Origin: Mycobacteroides saopaulense
GTDB lineage: Bacteria; Actinomycetota; Actinomycetes; Mycobacteriales; Mycobacteriaceae
Direction: 5' to 3'
Length of the DNA: 64,000 bases
Assembly (NCBI RefSeq): GCF_001456355.1
Contig: NZ_CP010271.1
Location: 992,001 to 1,056,000, forward strand
Below are positions 55,363 through 63,563 of the stretch, piece after piece (position 1 is the first letter of the stretch; each line of letters opens with the position of its first letter). The notes beneath the pieces were generated by a model. It searched no databases, had not been told where the DNA came from, and saw nothing but the letters and a program-made list of their open reading frames with translations. The position numbers and the translations under genes were made by a program.

Positions 55363-56096
55363 CCTGGCGCCACTGACATCTCATCGGAACCGAGCCGACC
55401 GTCCTGCAGGGTGATGATCCGATCGGTCGCCGCGGCGGCGTCGCCGTTGTGGGTCACCATCACCACCAGGCGGCCGGCGCCCTCCTCGTGGGCGACCTCG
55501 GCGAGCAGAGCCAAGATGGCGGTACCCGTATGGGAATCCAGATTCCCGGTGGGTTCGTCGGCGAGGATCAGGGGCGGGTCCATCATCATGGCCCGCGCCA
55601 CCGCGACGCGTTGCATCTCGCCGCCGGACAGTTCGGCCGGCCGGTGTTCGGTCCGCTTACCGAGGCCGACCCGGTCCAGCAGCGCAACCGCGTCGGCTTT
55701 CACCTTGCCCAACCGGATGCCGTCGAGCAGCTTCGGCACTGCCACGTTCTCCCACGCCGACAGCGTCGGCAGCAGGTTGAAGAACTGAAAGACGAACCCG
55801 ACCCGGTGATGGCGGAACTCCGACTGTTGTTCGTCACGGAGCCTGCCGATCTCCTCACCGTCGAAGGTGATCGATCCCGAGTCGGGGGAGTCCAACGCCC
55901 CGAGCAGGTGCAGCAGTGTACTTTTCCCTGCGCCCGATGGCCCGACGATCGACACGAATTGGCCGCCGTCCAGGCGCAGGCTGATCTCGTCGAGTGCGCG
56001 CACCTTCTGCCCACCAACCTTGTACTGGCGCACTACATTGCGCAGTTCGATGGTCAGTTCGCGCTGGGGCGTATCGGCGTTGTCCAGTTGTCTCAA
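55359..56096 (-). CDS. ABC transporter ATP-binding protein (LolD/MacB type)
   Basis: This 245-residue ATPase has Walker A GPSGAGKSTLLHLLG, the signature AELSGGEMQRVAVARAM, Walker B LILADEPTGNLDS and the H-loop VMVTHN. The LDS after Walker B is characteristic of the LolD/MacB/FtsE group paired with FtsX permeases. The ATG at 56096 is used. It is the first gene of the two-gene operon. Confidence 0.93.
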   Translation of the reverse strand: MRQLDNADTPQRELTIELRNVVRQYKVGGQKVRALDEISLRLDGGQFVSIVGPSGAGKSTLLHLLGALDSPDSGSITFDGEEIGRLRDEQQSEFRHHRVGFVFQFFNLLPTLSAWENVAVPKLLDGIRLGKVKADAVALLDRVGLGKRTEHRPAELSGGEMQRVAVARAMMMDPPLILADEPTGNLDSHTGTAILALLAEVAHEEGAGRLVVMVTHNGDAAAATDRIITLQDGRLGSDEMSVAPG

Positions 56097-56214
56097 GGTG
56101 GCCTCCCACGAGACCGGGTTACCCGGCGCGCGGGGCGCGGTCGGGATATGCGGAGCCTACTCCCGGCGCCCTCGCCACATGTGGGCTTGTGTGGGTTCAT
56201 GCAAGATTGGTGCC

Positions 56215-57537
56215 ATGCCGCAGGAACTCACCGCCGAACAGGCCGCTGCACTGTTGGAATCAGCCGACACGCTCGGTATCCCGCTGGGCCCCGGCCAGCC
56301 TCCGGCATTCTTGCGCGCGCTCGGCGTACGCAAGGACTGGACGGATCTGCGGGTGTACGGCGCGCTGCTGGCGGTGGGCACCGAACTGTTTTCCCGGCCG
56401 GGGGTGCACTACCTGTCGGGGTTCTTCGGTCCGCTCGAGCGTGCACTGCGGGACATGGGGGCCGATATCGAGTTCGCGGCGGCGGACTTCCGCCGGTTCG
56501 GGCCGCTGCTTGAGCGCCAGTCGCCTCGGGTGATGACGACCGTCGCGACGCCGCCCGATGCCGACGGCTGGTGCTCCCTCTCGCTGCACGCGGGCGGGAC
56601 GATCGGTGAATTGCGGCGCGCGGGAGCCGATCCGGAGCGACTGCTCATTGTCGAAGTCTCGCAGGGATATCCGCGCACCTTCGGCGTCGGGGAGCAACAT
56701 CGCCACGCACTGCACGTCGACGAGATCGATGTCTTGGTGTCCTCGACGGACGCGCCGCTGGCGCTGCCCGGGGGCGATGCGGCACCGTCGGATGTCGATC
56801 GCGCCATCGCCCAGCACGCCGTGGCTTTCATCGGTCCGGGGGCCACGTTGCAAACCGGAATCGGGGCCATTCCCAACCAGATTGCGACGTTGTTGGCGGA
56901 GGGGGACGGCGGCGGCTATGGGCTGCACAGCGAGATGTTCACCGACGGCTGCATGCAACTGCACCGCGCGGGCAAGGTCACCAACACCGGCAAGGGACAG
57001 TACGACGGCGTGAGCGTCACGACCTTTGCCTTCGGATCACCAGAGCTTTACCAGTGGCTCGACGGCAATACCGATGTCGCGTTCCTGCCGGTGGAGATTG
57101 TCAACGCGCCCGAGGTGATCGGCGCCAACAACGACATGATCTCGATCAACGGCGCGCTCTCGATCGACATCCAGGGACAGGTTGTCGCCGACACCATCAA
57201 CGGAGGACAGTTCAGCGGAATCGGTGGTGCCGAGGATTTCGTCGCCGGGGCCGGGCTGGAACTGTCGGATCGTTCTCTGATCTGTCTGCCCTCGACCTTC
57301 GAAAAGGACGGCCTGCTGCAGTCGCGCATCGTGCCGTGGTTCGGTCCGGGTGCCGTGATCACCACGCCGCGTCACCAGGTCGATGTGATCATCACCGAGT
57401 ACGGTGCCGCGGAGCTCGAAGGCGCAACGGTCCGGGAGCGCGGCGAGGCGCTGGCGGCAATCGCCCACCCGCAGTTCCGCGATGACCTGCTGGCGGCCGC
57501 CAAGCGTGCGGCGAACGGTCGCTCGCCCGTCAGTTGA
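56215..57537 (+). CDS. Acetyl-CoA hydrolase/transferase family protein
   Basis: This 440-residue member of the CoA-transferase family I (acetyl-CoA hydrolase, 4-hydroxybutyrate CoA-transferase and relatives) shows FIGPGATLQTGIGAIPNQIA, GLHSEMFTDG with the probable catalytic Glu, and the glycine-rich C-terminal NGGQFSGIGGAEDFVAGA. It moves CoA between acyl groups, or hydrolyses it. The ATG at 56215 starts the family-like N-terminus (MPQELTAEQAAALLESAD). The acyl donor and acceptor are not evident. Confidence 0.87.
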   Translation: MPQELTAEQAAALLESADTLGIPLGPGQPPAFLRALGVRKDWTDLRVYGALLAVGTELFSRPGVHYLSGFFGPLERALRDMGADIEFAAADFRRFGPLLERQSPRVMTTVATPPDADGWCSLSLHAGGTIGELRRAGADPERLLIVEVSQGYPRTFGVGEQHRHALHVDEIDVLVSSTDAPLALPGGDAAPSDVDRAIAQHAVAFIGPGATLQTGIGAIPNQIATLLAEGDGGGYGLHSEMFTDGCMQLHRAGKVTNTGKGQYDGVSVTTFAFGSPELYQWLDGNTDVAFLPVEIVNAPEVIGANNDMISINGALSIDIQGQVVADTINGGQFSGIGGAEDFVAGAGLELSDRSLICLPSTFEKDGLLQSRIVPWFGPGAVITTPRHQVDVIITEYGAAELEGATVRERGEALAAIAHPQFRDDLLAAAKRAANGRSPVS

Positions 57538-57547
57538 GTCTGGACCC

Positions 57548-58186
57548 TCAGCCCTGCTGCACGGTGTTGTTGTTACCCGACTTGCTGACATCGGGTTCCC
57601 CGGAGTGATACGTGACCCGGTTGTCGAAGCCGGAGACGCCGATCTTCACCGCGGTGTCCACGGTCACCGCGTTCTCGACGCCGGATACCGTGAGGGTGTC
57701 GCAATTGCCCAGTATCTCAACGGTATTGGACACTCCGCTGACGTTGACCGAGCATTCGTCGCAGTAGACCGCCACCTGCTTATGCGTACCGGAGACGCTG
57801 AAGGTCGAGCCGGGGGGCACGAATGTGGGGCCGGGGGCCACGGTGGTCGACAGGGTCGCCCGGGTCCGCGTGGGAATCTTCACGACGGTCGATCTGGTCG
57901 GCCACGTGGTCATCGGCTCCGAGCTTGTTGGGACATCCTGCGGGAGTGTGGGTTTGGCGAGGTAGAAGGCGAACCCGGCGACCCCTGCCGTGACGAGTGC
58001 GAAGAACACGATGAATCGCCGGCGAAACTTGCGGACGGTAGAGCGTGGTATCGGTGCCGTCGTGCCATACACCGGAGGCGGATAGGGGCTCTGGCCGGGG
58101 ACGCCCAGCTCTGATGTCCGGGCTCGCTCGCTCAGTGAGCGTTCCAGCTCCCGGATTCTGGCTTCGGGGTCACCATCCGGCTCCAC
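57548..58186 (-). CDS. DUF3060 membrane-anchored protein
   Basis: This 212-residue protein has a cytoplasmic N-terminus, a membrane helix near residues 58-76 (FIVFFALVTAGVAGFAFYL), a Thr/Pro linker and a C-terminal beta-repeat domain (VSGTHKQVAVYCDECSVNVS, then VSGVENAVTVDTAVKIGVSG) typical of DUF3060, which is common in mycobacteria and of unknown role. The domain carries three cysteines. It is convergent with the CoA-transferase. Confidence 0.82.
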   Translation of the reverse strand: MEPDGDPEARIRELERSLSERARTSELGVPGQSPYPPPVYGTTAPIPRSTVRKFRRRFIVFFALVTAGVAGFAFYLAKPTLPQDVPTSSEPMTTWPTRSTVVKIPTRTRATLSTTVAPGPTFVPPGSTFSVSGTHKQVAVYCDECSVNVSGVSNTVEILGNCDTLTVSGVENAVTVDTAVKIGVSGFDNRVTYHSGEPDVSKSGNNNTVQQG

Positions 58187-58233
58187 TCACCGATGGTCGC
58201 ACACCGGTGCCCCCGCAGCGATAGCCTTCGCAT

Positions 58234-58473
58234 ATGAATGATGCGGGGGATCGGCCGGCCAGCGTGCGCTGCACGCAATGCGGCACCGAGGGAGCAGAGA
58301 TCGGATTTCTCAACGACAGCGGTCAGTACGCCGCCGGGCATGTTCGGTGGATGCAAGGCCCGCTCAAGATCGGCTTCTTCGGTGCGAAAGGCAGTGGCGG
58401 CCGTCGCGCCATCGAGGCGTGGCGGTGCCCGAAGTGCGGGCATCTGGAGCTGTTCGCGGGTAAATGGTTGTAG
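58234..58473 (+). CDS. Small zinc-ribbon protein
   Basis: This 79-residue protein has two CxxC knuckles, CTQCG near residue 13 and CPKCG near residue 68, separated by a Gly-rich segment with MQGPLKIGFFGAKG. It would bind one zinc. No partner is known. It lies 10 bp before the VOC gene. Confidence 0.78.
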   Translation: MNDAGDRPASVRCTQCGTEGAEIGFLNDSGQYAAGHVRWMQGPLKIGFFGAKGSGGRRAIEAWRCPKCGHLELFAGKWL

Positions 58474-58483
58474 CGTTTCGGCC

Positions 58484-58873
58484 ATGGGGTCCACGGAGAT
58501 TGTCGCCGCCGAGCCGCAGCTGTTCGTCAGCGATCTGGAACGCGCCGTTGCGTTCTACGTCGACAAGCTCGGATTCGAAGTGGCCTTCACTTACGGCGAG
58601 CCCGCCTTCTACGGCCAGGTGCGGCGCGGCGGGGCCAGTCTGAATCTGCGCAAGGTCACCGGTCCGGTATTCGACGGCAATTTCCTTGCCACGGAACATG
58701 ATCCGCTTGCCGCGACCCTCACCGCGTACAAGCTGGGTCCGCTGCACGACGAGTATCGGGCCGCGGGTGTGGACTTCCATCAGCCGCTACAGACCGAGGA
58801 GTGGGGCAGCGTCACCTTCATCGTGCGGGACCCCGACGGCAATCTGATCCTGTTTTCGGGTGCAGAGGCCTGA
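58484..58873 (+). CDS. VOC (glyoxalase/bleomycin-resistance) superfamily protein
   Basis: This 129-residue protein has the VOC pattern with two beta-alpha-beta modules (LFVSDLERAVAFYVDKLGFEVAF and EWGSVTFIVRDPDGNLILFSG). The segment LFVSDLERAVAFYVDKLGF marks the first module; the C-terminal DPDGN and a terminal Glu-Ala follow. Family members bind metals and small hydrophobic substrates or antibiotics. Start ATG at 58484. Confidence 0.85.
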   Translation: MGSTEIVAAEPQLFVSDLERAVAFYVDKLGFEVAFTYGEPAFYGQVRRGGASLNLRKVTGPVFDGNFLATEHDPLAATLTAYKLGPLHDEYRAAGVDFHQPLQTEEWGSVTFIVRDPDGNLILFSGAEA

Positions 58874-58908
58874 AGAAAGCCTCGCCGAGAGAGCCATAGG
58901 AGACCACA

Positions 58909-59292
58909 ATGGGCGGCATGCAATTGCCAAACTCGTTCGAAGGGCTCGCGACCGACGACGGTAAGTCCGTCGTCTACGGCGAGCCGTACACGACGGCAGA
59001 CGGAACCATGGTCATCACTGTCGCCAAGGTGCGCAGCCGGGGCCGCGGTCCGGAAGGTGAACCCTTGGAGACGCTCGCCAGGCCGTTGGGTGTGTTCGTC
59101 GTCAAAGACGGGGACGCGCAATGGCGCCCGGCCTTCAACGCCGATCGGGCCTCGACCTTGGGCATACTCACCGGCCTGCTCGCGGCGGTGTTGGGACTGG
59201 CGGCCATCATCCGTCGGCCGCCCTGGCCCGATCTCACGCTGCCGGGTTGGTCGCCCGCGGAGAATCCGCAGTGGGGCCGCCGCGGGCGCTGA
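58909..59292 (+). CDS. GerW (YtfJ)-like membrane-anchored protein
   Basis: This 127-residue protein has a short N-terminal domain resembling GerW/YtfJ (SVVYGEPYTTADGTMVITVA, then KVRSRGRG) and a membrane segment near residues 85-103 (TLGILTGLLAAVLGLAAII). The C-terminal tail is Pro/Trp-rich. The function of the non-sporulating homologues is unknown. The start is the ATG at 58909, and an ATG at 58918 is also possible. Confidence 0.72.
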   Translation: MGGMQLPNSFEGLATDDGKSVVYGEPYTTADGTMVITVAKVRSRGRGPEGEPLETLARPLGVFVVKDGDAQWRPAFNADRASTLGILTGLLAAVLGLAAIIRRPPWPDLTLPGWSPAENPQWGRRGR

Positions 59293-59322
59293 CTACTCAG
59301 CGCGCCCGCCGCAGCCCGTCCG

Positions 59323-59937
59323 CTACTTCTGGGTGACGGTCTCCTTGAAGGTTCCATCGCCCTGGTTCAGCCAGGTGATGGTGCCCTTCTGGAATTCGCC
59401 GATCCAGCCGCCCTTGGCGACATCGGGTCCGCCGGCCGTCTCTTCCTCGTCGGCGGTGGGGAAGCCGAGCGTGCCACCGGCTCCGCCCTGCGCTGTGTAC
59501 ACCTTCAGGATTTCGCCCTGCACCAGGTGCGCGCCGGTGGACGGCGAACTGAAGATGGTGCCCTTGGCGAAGGCCTGCACCGTGCCATCGCCCACCTTTT
59601 CGGGCTGGCCCGTCGGCAGGCCGAGCTTGGCCTCACCACCGGCCTTGGTGTACGCCTCGGCGACCGGCGGCTCCAGCGTCACATCGCCCACTCCCGGCAC
59701 GTTGACGGTGGACGGCGCACCGGCGACCACGGACGACACCGCGCTGCTTGCCGACGAGGCCGCGCTCGACGCGGCGCTGCCACCAGCGCTAATGGCCGAC
59801 GATGCCGCACTCGTCGCGCTGGATAGCGACTCCTTGGCGGCGTCTTTGTCCTGCTGTGAACAGGCGACAGCTACCGCTGCGGAAATCGCAACGATGGAGA
59901 CCGCGCCTGCTGCTCGTTTCATCAGATTGGTATCCAT
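59323..59937 (-). CDS. LGFP-repeat lipoprotein
   Basis: This 204-residue exported protein has a signal peptide ending in the lipobox AVAVAC, a Ser/Ala-rich linker with coiled-coil-like repeats (SAASSAASSASSAVSS), and two LGFP-type repeats (AKLGLPTGQP, TLGFPTADE). LGFP repeats are found in cell-wall proteins and mycolyltransferase-linked proteins and are thought to anchor to the wall. The ATG at 59937 (MDTNLMKRAAG) is preferred over an upstream ATG at 59967. Confidence 0.83.
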   Translation of the reverse strand: MDTNLMKRAAGAVSIVAISAAVAVACSQQDKDAAKESLSSATSAASSAISAGGSAASSAASSASSAVSSVVAGAPSTVNVPGVGDVTLEPPVAEAYTKAGGEAKLGLPTGQPEKVGDGTVQAFAKGTIFSSPSTGAHLVQGEILKVYTAQGGAGGTLGFPTADEEETAGGPDVAKGGWIGEFQKGTITWLNQGDGTFKETVTQK

Positions 59938-60095
59938 GAATTGAACGTAACAATGTAAGCGTGGCAATTAGGTGAGTTTTTCGATGTTCACCAATTGTCG
60001 GGAGAACGGCCATTAATTCGCCGAACGCATACCGCATGCACACAAATGGCTCTGAATATGTGCGCCAGGTATGCGCTCGGCGATAAAAGGAACGG

Positions 60096-60572
60096 TCAGG
60101 AAGCCGGCGTCAGCTCGCAGACGTAGTCGCCGACGTCGATGTGCACCTCGGCTGCCTCCGGCACGGTGGGCGTGGGCACGACGTTGAGCTGGAACTGCTC
60201 GCGACCGAAGTCGTCGGTGGTTCCGGGCCACTGCTCCTGCAAGATGTCGCTGATCAGACCGGCCACGGCGGGCTCGGTGACGCGGTAGGTCTCGGCCTGG
60301 CAGAACTTGGAGTACACCTCGGTGACGCGGATACGCGCCTTTTCGATGGGCAATGTGCCCAGGTCCTCACCGGTTTCGGGGTCGCGCACGGCGGTCCCGG
60401 TGGCGCCGATGACCGAGAAGATCATCCCGACCTCGACACCGGCGTCATCACCCTTGTTGACCAGCACCGAGTAGCGGTCGACGATATCGGCGACCTTCCC
60501 GATGATCGGGTCTACGGGCTCGGGCTCCTGCTCACCAGCCGATTGCTCCACCGGCGTCGTCTCTTCAGGCAT
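60096..60572 (-). CDS. Hypothetical small beta-rich protein
   Basis: This 158-residue protein is acidic at its N-terminus (MPEETTPVEQSAGEQEPEPV), followed by a domain rich in beta strands (IIGKVADIVDRYSVLVNKGD, DLGTLPIEKARIRVTEVYSK). I do not recognise a named family with certainty. The pattern VGMIFSVIG with GDDAGVEVG resembles small OB- or FlgT-like folds. The ATG at 60572 overlaps the end of the upstream membrane-protein gene by 8 bases, so the two are an operon. Confidence 0.7.
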   Translation of the reverse strand: MPEETTPVEQSAGEQEPEPVDPIIGKVADIVDRYSVLVNKGDDAGVEVGMIFSVIGATGTAVRDPETGEDLGTLPIEKARIRVTEVYSKFCQAETYRVTEPAVAGLISDILQEQWPGTTDDFGREQFQLNVVPTPTVPEAAEVHIDVGDYVCELTPAS

Positions 60573-61152
60573 TGCCCACGCCAACGGTGTAGTTGTTCGG
60601 GCGTGCCGCGGACTCGATTTTTTGCCGCTCGGGCTGTCCGGCGTTCTCCGCCGTCGAGAAATCGGTCTTGGCCTTGGCCACCGCGGTGCTCGACACATTC
60701 TCGGACTCGCGCAGGGCCTGGAAGGCGTGGCGCAAAGTCAGACGGCTGATCGTCAGCGCGAGGTTGAGGGCGCTGGAGGCAGACTGCTTGTTGCCCTCGT
60801 TGAGATCGTTCGAGGCGGCCGCCAGGTGCTTGTCCACGTCCATCATGCCCTGCAGCGTCACCATCGTCGCGTACGCAGACTGCCCGACATTGCGGTCAAG
60901 CTTGTTGCTCTGCTGAATGCGGTGATAGAGATCGGCAATCAAGATTCCGGCGACGAGTGCCAGCAGTGGCGTGACGATCCCCTGTACGAATCGTGCGAGT
61001 TCGGTATCGCTCGCCGTGAAGCCGACAACCGCTGCGACGATCGTTGCGACAATCGCCGCAGCGACGATCGTCCAATGAACCAGCGTGGGCTTCGCGGGAA
61101 GCTGATCTGAATTTGCCAACGTCGTTACCGTCCGTTCGGTGAGTGGACACAT
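60565..61152 (-). CDS. Hypothetical two-helix membrane protein
   Basis: This 195-residue protein has two membrane helices (residues 25-45 and 58-75) and a mainly helical C-terminal part (NLALTISRLTLRHAFQALRE). No family is recognised. The frame begins with an ATG at 61152 near the Cys-Pro-Leu start. A later start would remove about 9 residues. It is coupled to the downstream hypothetical gene. Confidence 0.68.
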   Translation of the reverse strand: MCPLTERTVTTLANSDQLPAKPTLVHWTIVAAAIVATIVAAVVGFTASDTELARFVQGIVTPLLALVAGILIADLYHRIQQSNKLDRNVGQSAYATMVTLQGMMDVDKHLAAASNDLNEGNKQSASSALNLALTISRLTLRHAFQALRESENVSSTAVAKAKTDFSTAENAGQPERQKIESAARPNNYTVGVGNA

Positions 61153-61313
61153 TCACTGCATCCGTGACCCCATGAGCACTGACCGCAGCATGCTAACACC
61201 GCGCACGGGTTCGTCCAAGGTCAGGTTACGCGCAGCACTCCATGTTTGCTAAGTGGCTTTGCTGGAGGGTGCGAACGGGGCGGATCTACCGAATTTTGTT
61301 TAATCGCAAAGGA

Positions 61314-61760
61314 TTATCCGCACTGCTGCTCGGCCGCGGCGTTCGTCGCCACGATCACCGCGGCTTGCCGATCCGCGGTCAGCTCGTGCCAGGTCTTGTG
61401 AAAGGTTCCGGGACCCACCTTGCCGGTGCTCTGGATGGACTGCAGGTACCCCTCCACGAGCTGGGCGGGGCCGTCTTCCTTGCCAGTCATCCAGTCAGCC
61501 GCCGCGCGGCACGCCTGGTAGTACTCCTCCTCCAGAGAACTGGGTGCGGCGTCTACAGACGTTGTGACGCCCGCGGGGGACAGTCCGGAGCCGGAGGCCG
61601 GAGGCTGCGCGGCGGGCGTCGCGAGGGTGGTGGTGGCGTTGGAGACCGCGCTCGGGGCCGCCTTGTCTGCGTGGTCGTCGGACTTCGACGTGCACGCCGC
61701 ACCGATCAACGGGACGCAGAGGGCCATCAAGGTCGCGGCGATGCGAGTTTGGACGGTCAC
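61314..61760 (-). CDS. lpqV: LpqV-like lipoprotein
   Basis: This 148-residue exported lipoprotein has a signal peptide ending in lipobox LIGAAC, a long Ser/Ala/Pro linker, and a helical domain containing two cysteines (YYQACRAAADWM and AAAEQQCG). It precedes cysteine dioxygenase as lpqV (Rv1064c) does in M. tuberculosis. The GTG at 61760 gives a compact signal peptide (VTVQTRIAATLMALCVPLIG). An ATG at 61796 would add 12 residues. Confidence 0.83.
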   Translation of the reverse strand: MTVQTRIAATLMALCVPLIGAACTSKSDDHADKAAPSAVSNATTTLATPAAQPPASGSGLSPAGVTTSVDAAPSSLEEEYYQACRAAADWMTGKEDGPAQLVEGYLQSIQSTGKVGPGTFHKTWHELTADRQAAVIVATNAAAEQQCG

Positions 61761-61939
61761 CACTCCAAAGTAGCAAGTACCTACCAGCGGCAACATTTAC
61801 TCAGTCAGAGCTTTTGCTCGGAGGGGAAAACCGCTGGAAAACGCCGGTACCATTTCACCTGTGATGGGACACAGGGGTTTTCAGGGGTGTTGTCGCGGCT
61901 AGCCGCGACCACCCTGCCCCTGCCATCGATTGAGCCTTC

Positions 61940-62500
61940 ATGACCACTGCATCTGTCCTGGATCTGCGCCGCCATTCCTCCGCCGGATCCTCGCCCACCC
62001 GACTGCGGCTTCCGGACCTACTCCGCATCACCGATGAGGGTGCCGACGACGCCCTGCACGGCCGTTTCGACCACCTGCTGCCCGCCGGGGGCCTGCCCGT
62101 CGACGAGCGCTGGGCCACCCGCATCCACGCCGACGACGAGCTCGACGTCTGGCTGATCAGCTGGGTCCCAGATAAGTCCACCGAATTGCACGACCATTGC
62201 GGATCGTTGGGTGCGCTGACCGTGCTCAGCGGGGCGCTGCACGAATATCGCTGGGATGGAAGCCAACTGGTGCGCCGTCGGCTCGATGCGGGCGATCAGG
62301 CCGGGTTCCCGCTGGGCTGGGTGCACGACGTGATGCGCGCGCCAGAGGCCCCGATACGCATCTCCACCGGCCCCACGCTCAGCGTGCACGCCTACTCGCC
62401 GCCGCTCACCGCGATGTCGTACTACGAAGTGACCCAGGCCAACACGTTGCGGCGTAGCCGCACCATCCTCACCGACGAGCCGGAGGGGCCCGCGGCATGA
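61940..62500 (+). CDS. Cysteine dioxygenase family protein
   Basis: This 186-residue cupin of the cysteine dioxygenase family oxidises cysteine to cysteine sulfinate with a non-heme iron. Iron ligands are suggested by ELHDHCGSLGALTVLSGALH and the later LSVHAYSPPLTAM. It corresponds to Rv1065 by position. The next gene overlaps by 4 bases (ATGA). Confidence 0.87.
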   Translation: MTTASVLDLRRHSSAGSSPTRLRLPDLLRITDEGADDALHGRFDHLLPAGGLPVDERWATRIHADDELDVWLISWVPDKSTELHDHCGSLGALTVLSGALHEYRWDGSQLVRRRLDAGDQAGFPLGWVHDVMRAPEAPIRISTGPTLSVHAYSPPLTAMSYYEVTQANTLRRSRTILTDEPEGPAA

Positions 62501-62877
62501 CGATCCACGATCTACTGGCCACGGCGCGCGGTCGCCTGCGGCGTCTGCCCGCCGACGAGGTGCCGACGGCGTTGGGTCGCGGCGCGTTTCTGGTCGACAT
62601 TCGCCCCGCCGCGCAACGTGCCGAAGAGGGCGAGGTGGTCGGTCAAATAGCGGAAGCCCTCGTCATCGAGCGCAATGTCCTGGAATGGCGCCTGGACCCG
62701 GAAAGCGACGCCAGAATCCCGCAGGCGGGCAATCACGACGTGGAATGGGTCATCCTGTGCCAGGAGGGCTACACCTCCAGCCTGGCCGCTGCCTCACTGC
62801 AGGAGATCGGCCTGTACCGCGCCACCGATGTCATCGGCGGGTACAAGGCGCTCAAGGACAAGGGCATCCTGATCTAG
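62497..62877 (+). CDS. Rhodanese-like domain protein
   Basis: This 126-residue single-domain rhodanese has the putative active Cys in VILCQEGYTSSLAA and the strand FLVDIRPAAQRAEEGEV. Rhodaneses transfer sulfane sulfur. Coupling with cysteine dioxygenase (ATGA overlap) suggests a joint role in cysteine or sulfur oxidation. It corresponds to Rv1066. Confidence 0.87.
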   Translation: MTIHDLLATARGRLRRLPADEVPTALGRGAFLVDIRPAAQRAEEGEVVGQIAEALVIERNVLEWRLDPESDARIPQAGNHDVEWVILCQEGYTSSLAAASLQEIGLYRATDVIGGYKALKDKGILI

Positions 62878-62940
62878 CTCCCTGCCGTGGGCCCCTGGCA
62901 CGACGTTCGGATGGCGCCGCACAGGCACGTGTACGCACTG

Positions 62941-63029
62941 CCCGCGTCTATGCGACAACGATCCGGCCGAGCTGGTCCACAACGAGCTGGCCGAGCTGGT
63001 CCGCTCTGCGGTTGTCGCATAGAGGCGGG
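62941..63029. repeat. 19-bp inverted repeat with internal direct repeats
   Basis: CCCGCGTCTATGCGACAAC (62941-62959) pairs with GTTGTCGCATAGAGGCGGG (63011-63029) with one mismatch. The 51-nt interior holds two copies of GGCCGAGCTGGTCC (62965 and 62989). It lies between two convergent genes. It may act as a bidirectional terminator or be a dispersed repeat element. Confidence 0.85.
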
Positions 63030-63061
63030 CACCAACGGTGTGCGGTCAAGAACGCCCGGCT

Positions 63062-63559
63062 CTAGCCGAAGTCCCCCGCGTCACGGCGCAGATGAGTCAG
63101 TACCGACACCAGCGTGCGGGTGCGTGACGGCGAGAGTCCGATCTGTGCGAACACCTTGGCGTTCAGATCGGCGGTCGCCACCGCACCGAGATCACGCCCG
63201 GCGTCGGTGATCTCGACCAGCGTGCCGCGACCGTCGGCAGGGTTGGGCACCCGGCGCACCAGCCCCGCCTCCTCCAGGCGATCCACCGTGTTGGTCACCG
63301 AGGTGGGGTGGACTTGAAGGCGTGCACTGGCTTTGGCCATCGGCATGGAGCCCGATCGGCTGAAGGACAGCAGCATCAACATCTCGTACCGGGAGAAAGT
63401 CAGACCATGCGGGCGCAGTACATCCTCGACACGCGCCAGCATGATCTGGTGGGCCCGCATCACCGACGTGACGGCGGCCATCCCGTCGGCGACATCACCC
63501 CAGCCGTTTTCTACCCAGTGGCGATGGGCATCGTCGACGGGATCGAACGGCAGGGTCAT
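63062..63559 (-). CDS. MarR family transcriptional regulator
   Basis: This 165-residue protein has a MarR winged helix (RLQVHPTSVTNTVDRLEEAGLVRRV, then a PNPADGRGTLVEITDAG wing). It starts at the ATG of 63559, 4 bp after the echA stop, and so is cotranscribed with the enoyl-CoA hydratase gene. It may sense an acyl-CoA or aromatic ligand. The convergent inverted repeat lies just past its stop. Confidence 0.9.
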   Translation of the reverse strand: MTLPFDPVDDAHRHWVENGWGDVADGMAAVTSVMRAHQIMLARVEDVLRPHGLTFSRYEMLMLLSFSRSGSMPMAKASARLQVHPTSVTNTVDRLEEAGLVRRVPNPADGRGTLVEITDAGRDLGAVATADLNAKVFAQIGLSPSRTRTLVSVLTHLRRDAGDFG

Positions 63560-63563
63560 GGGC

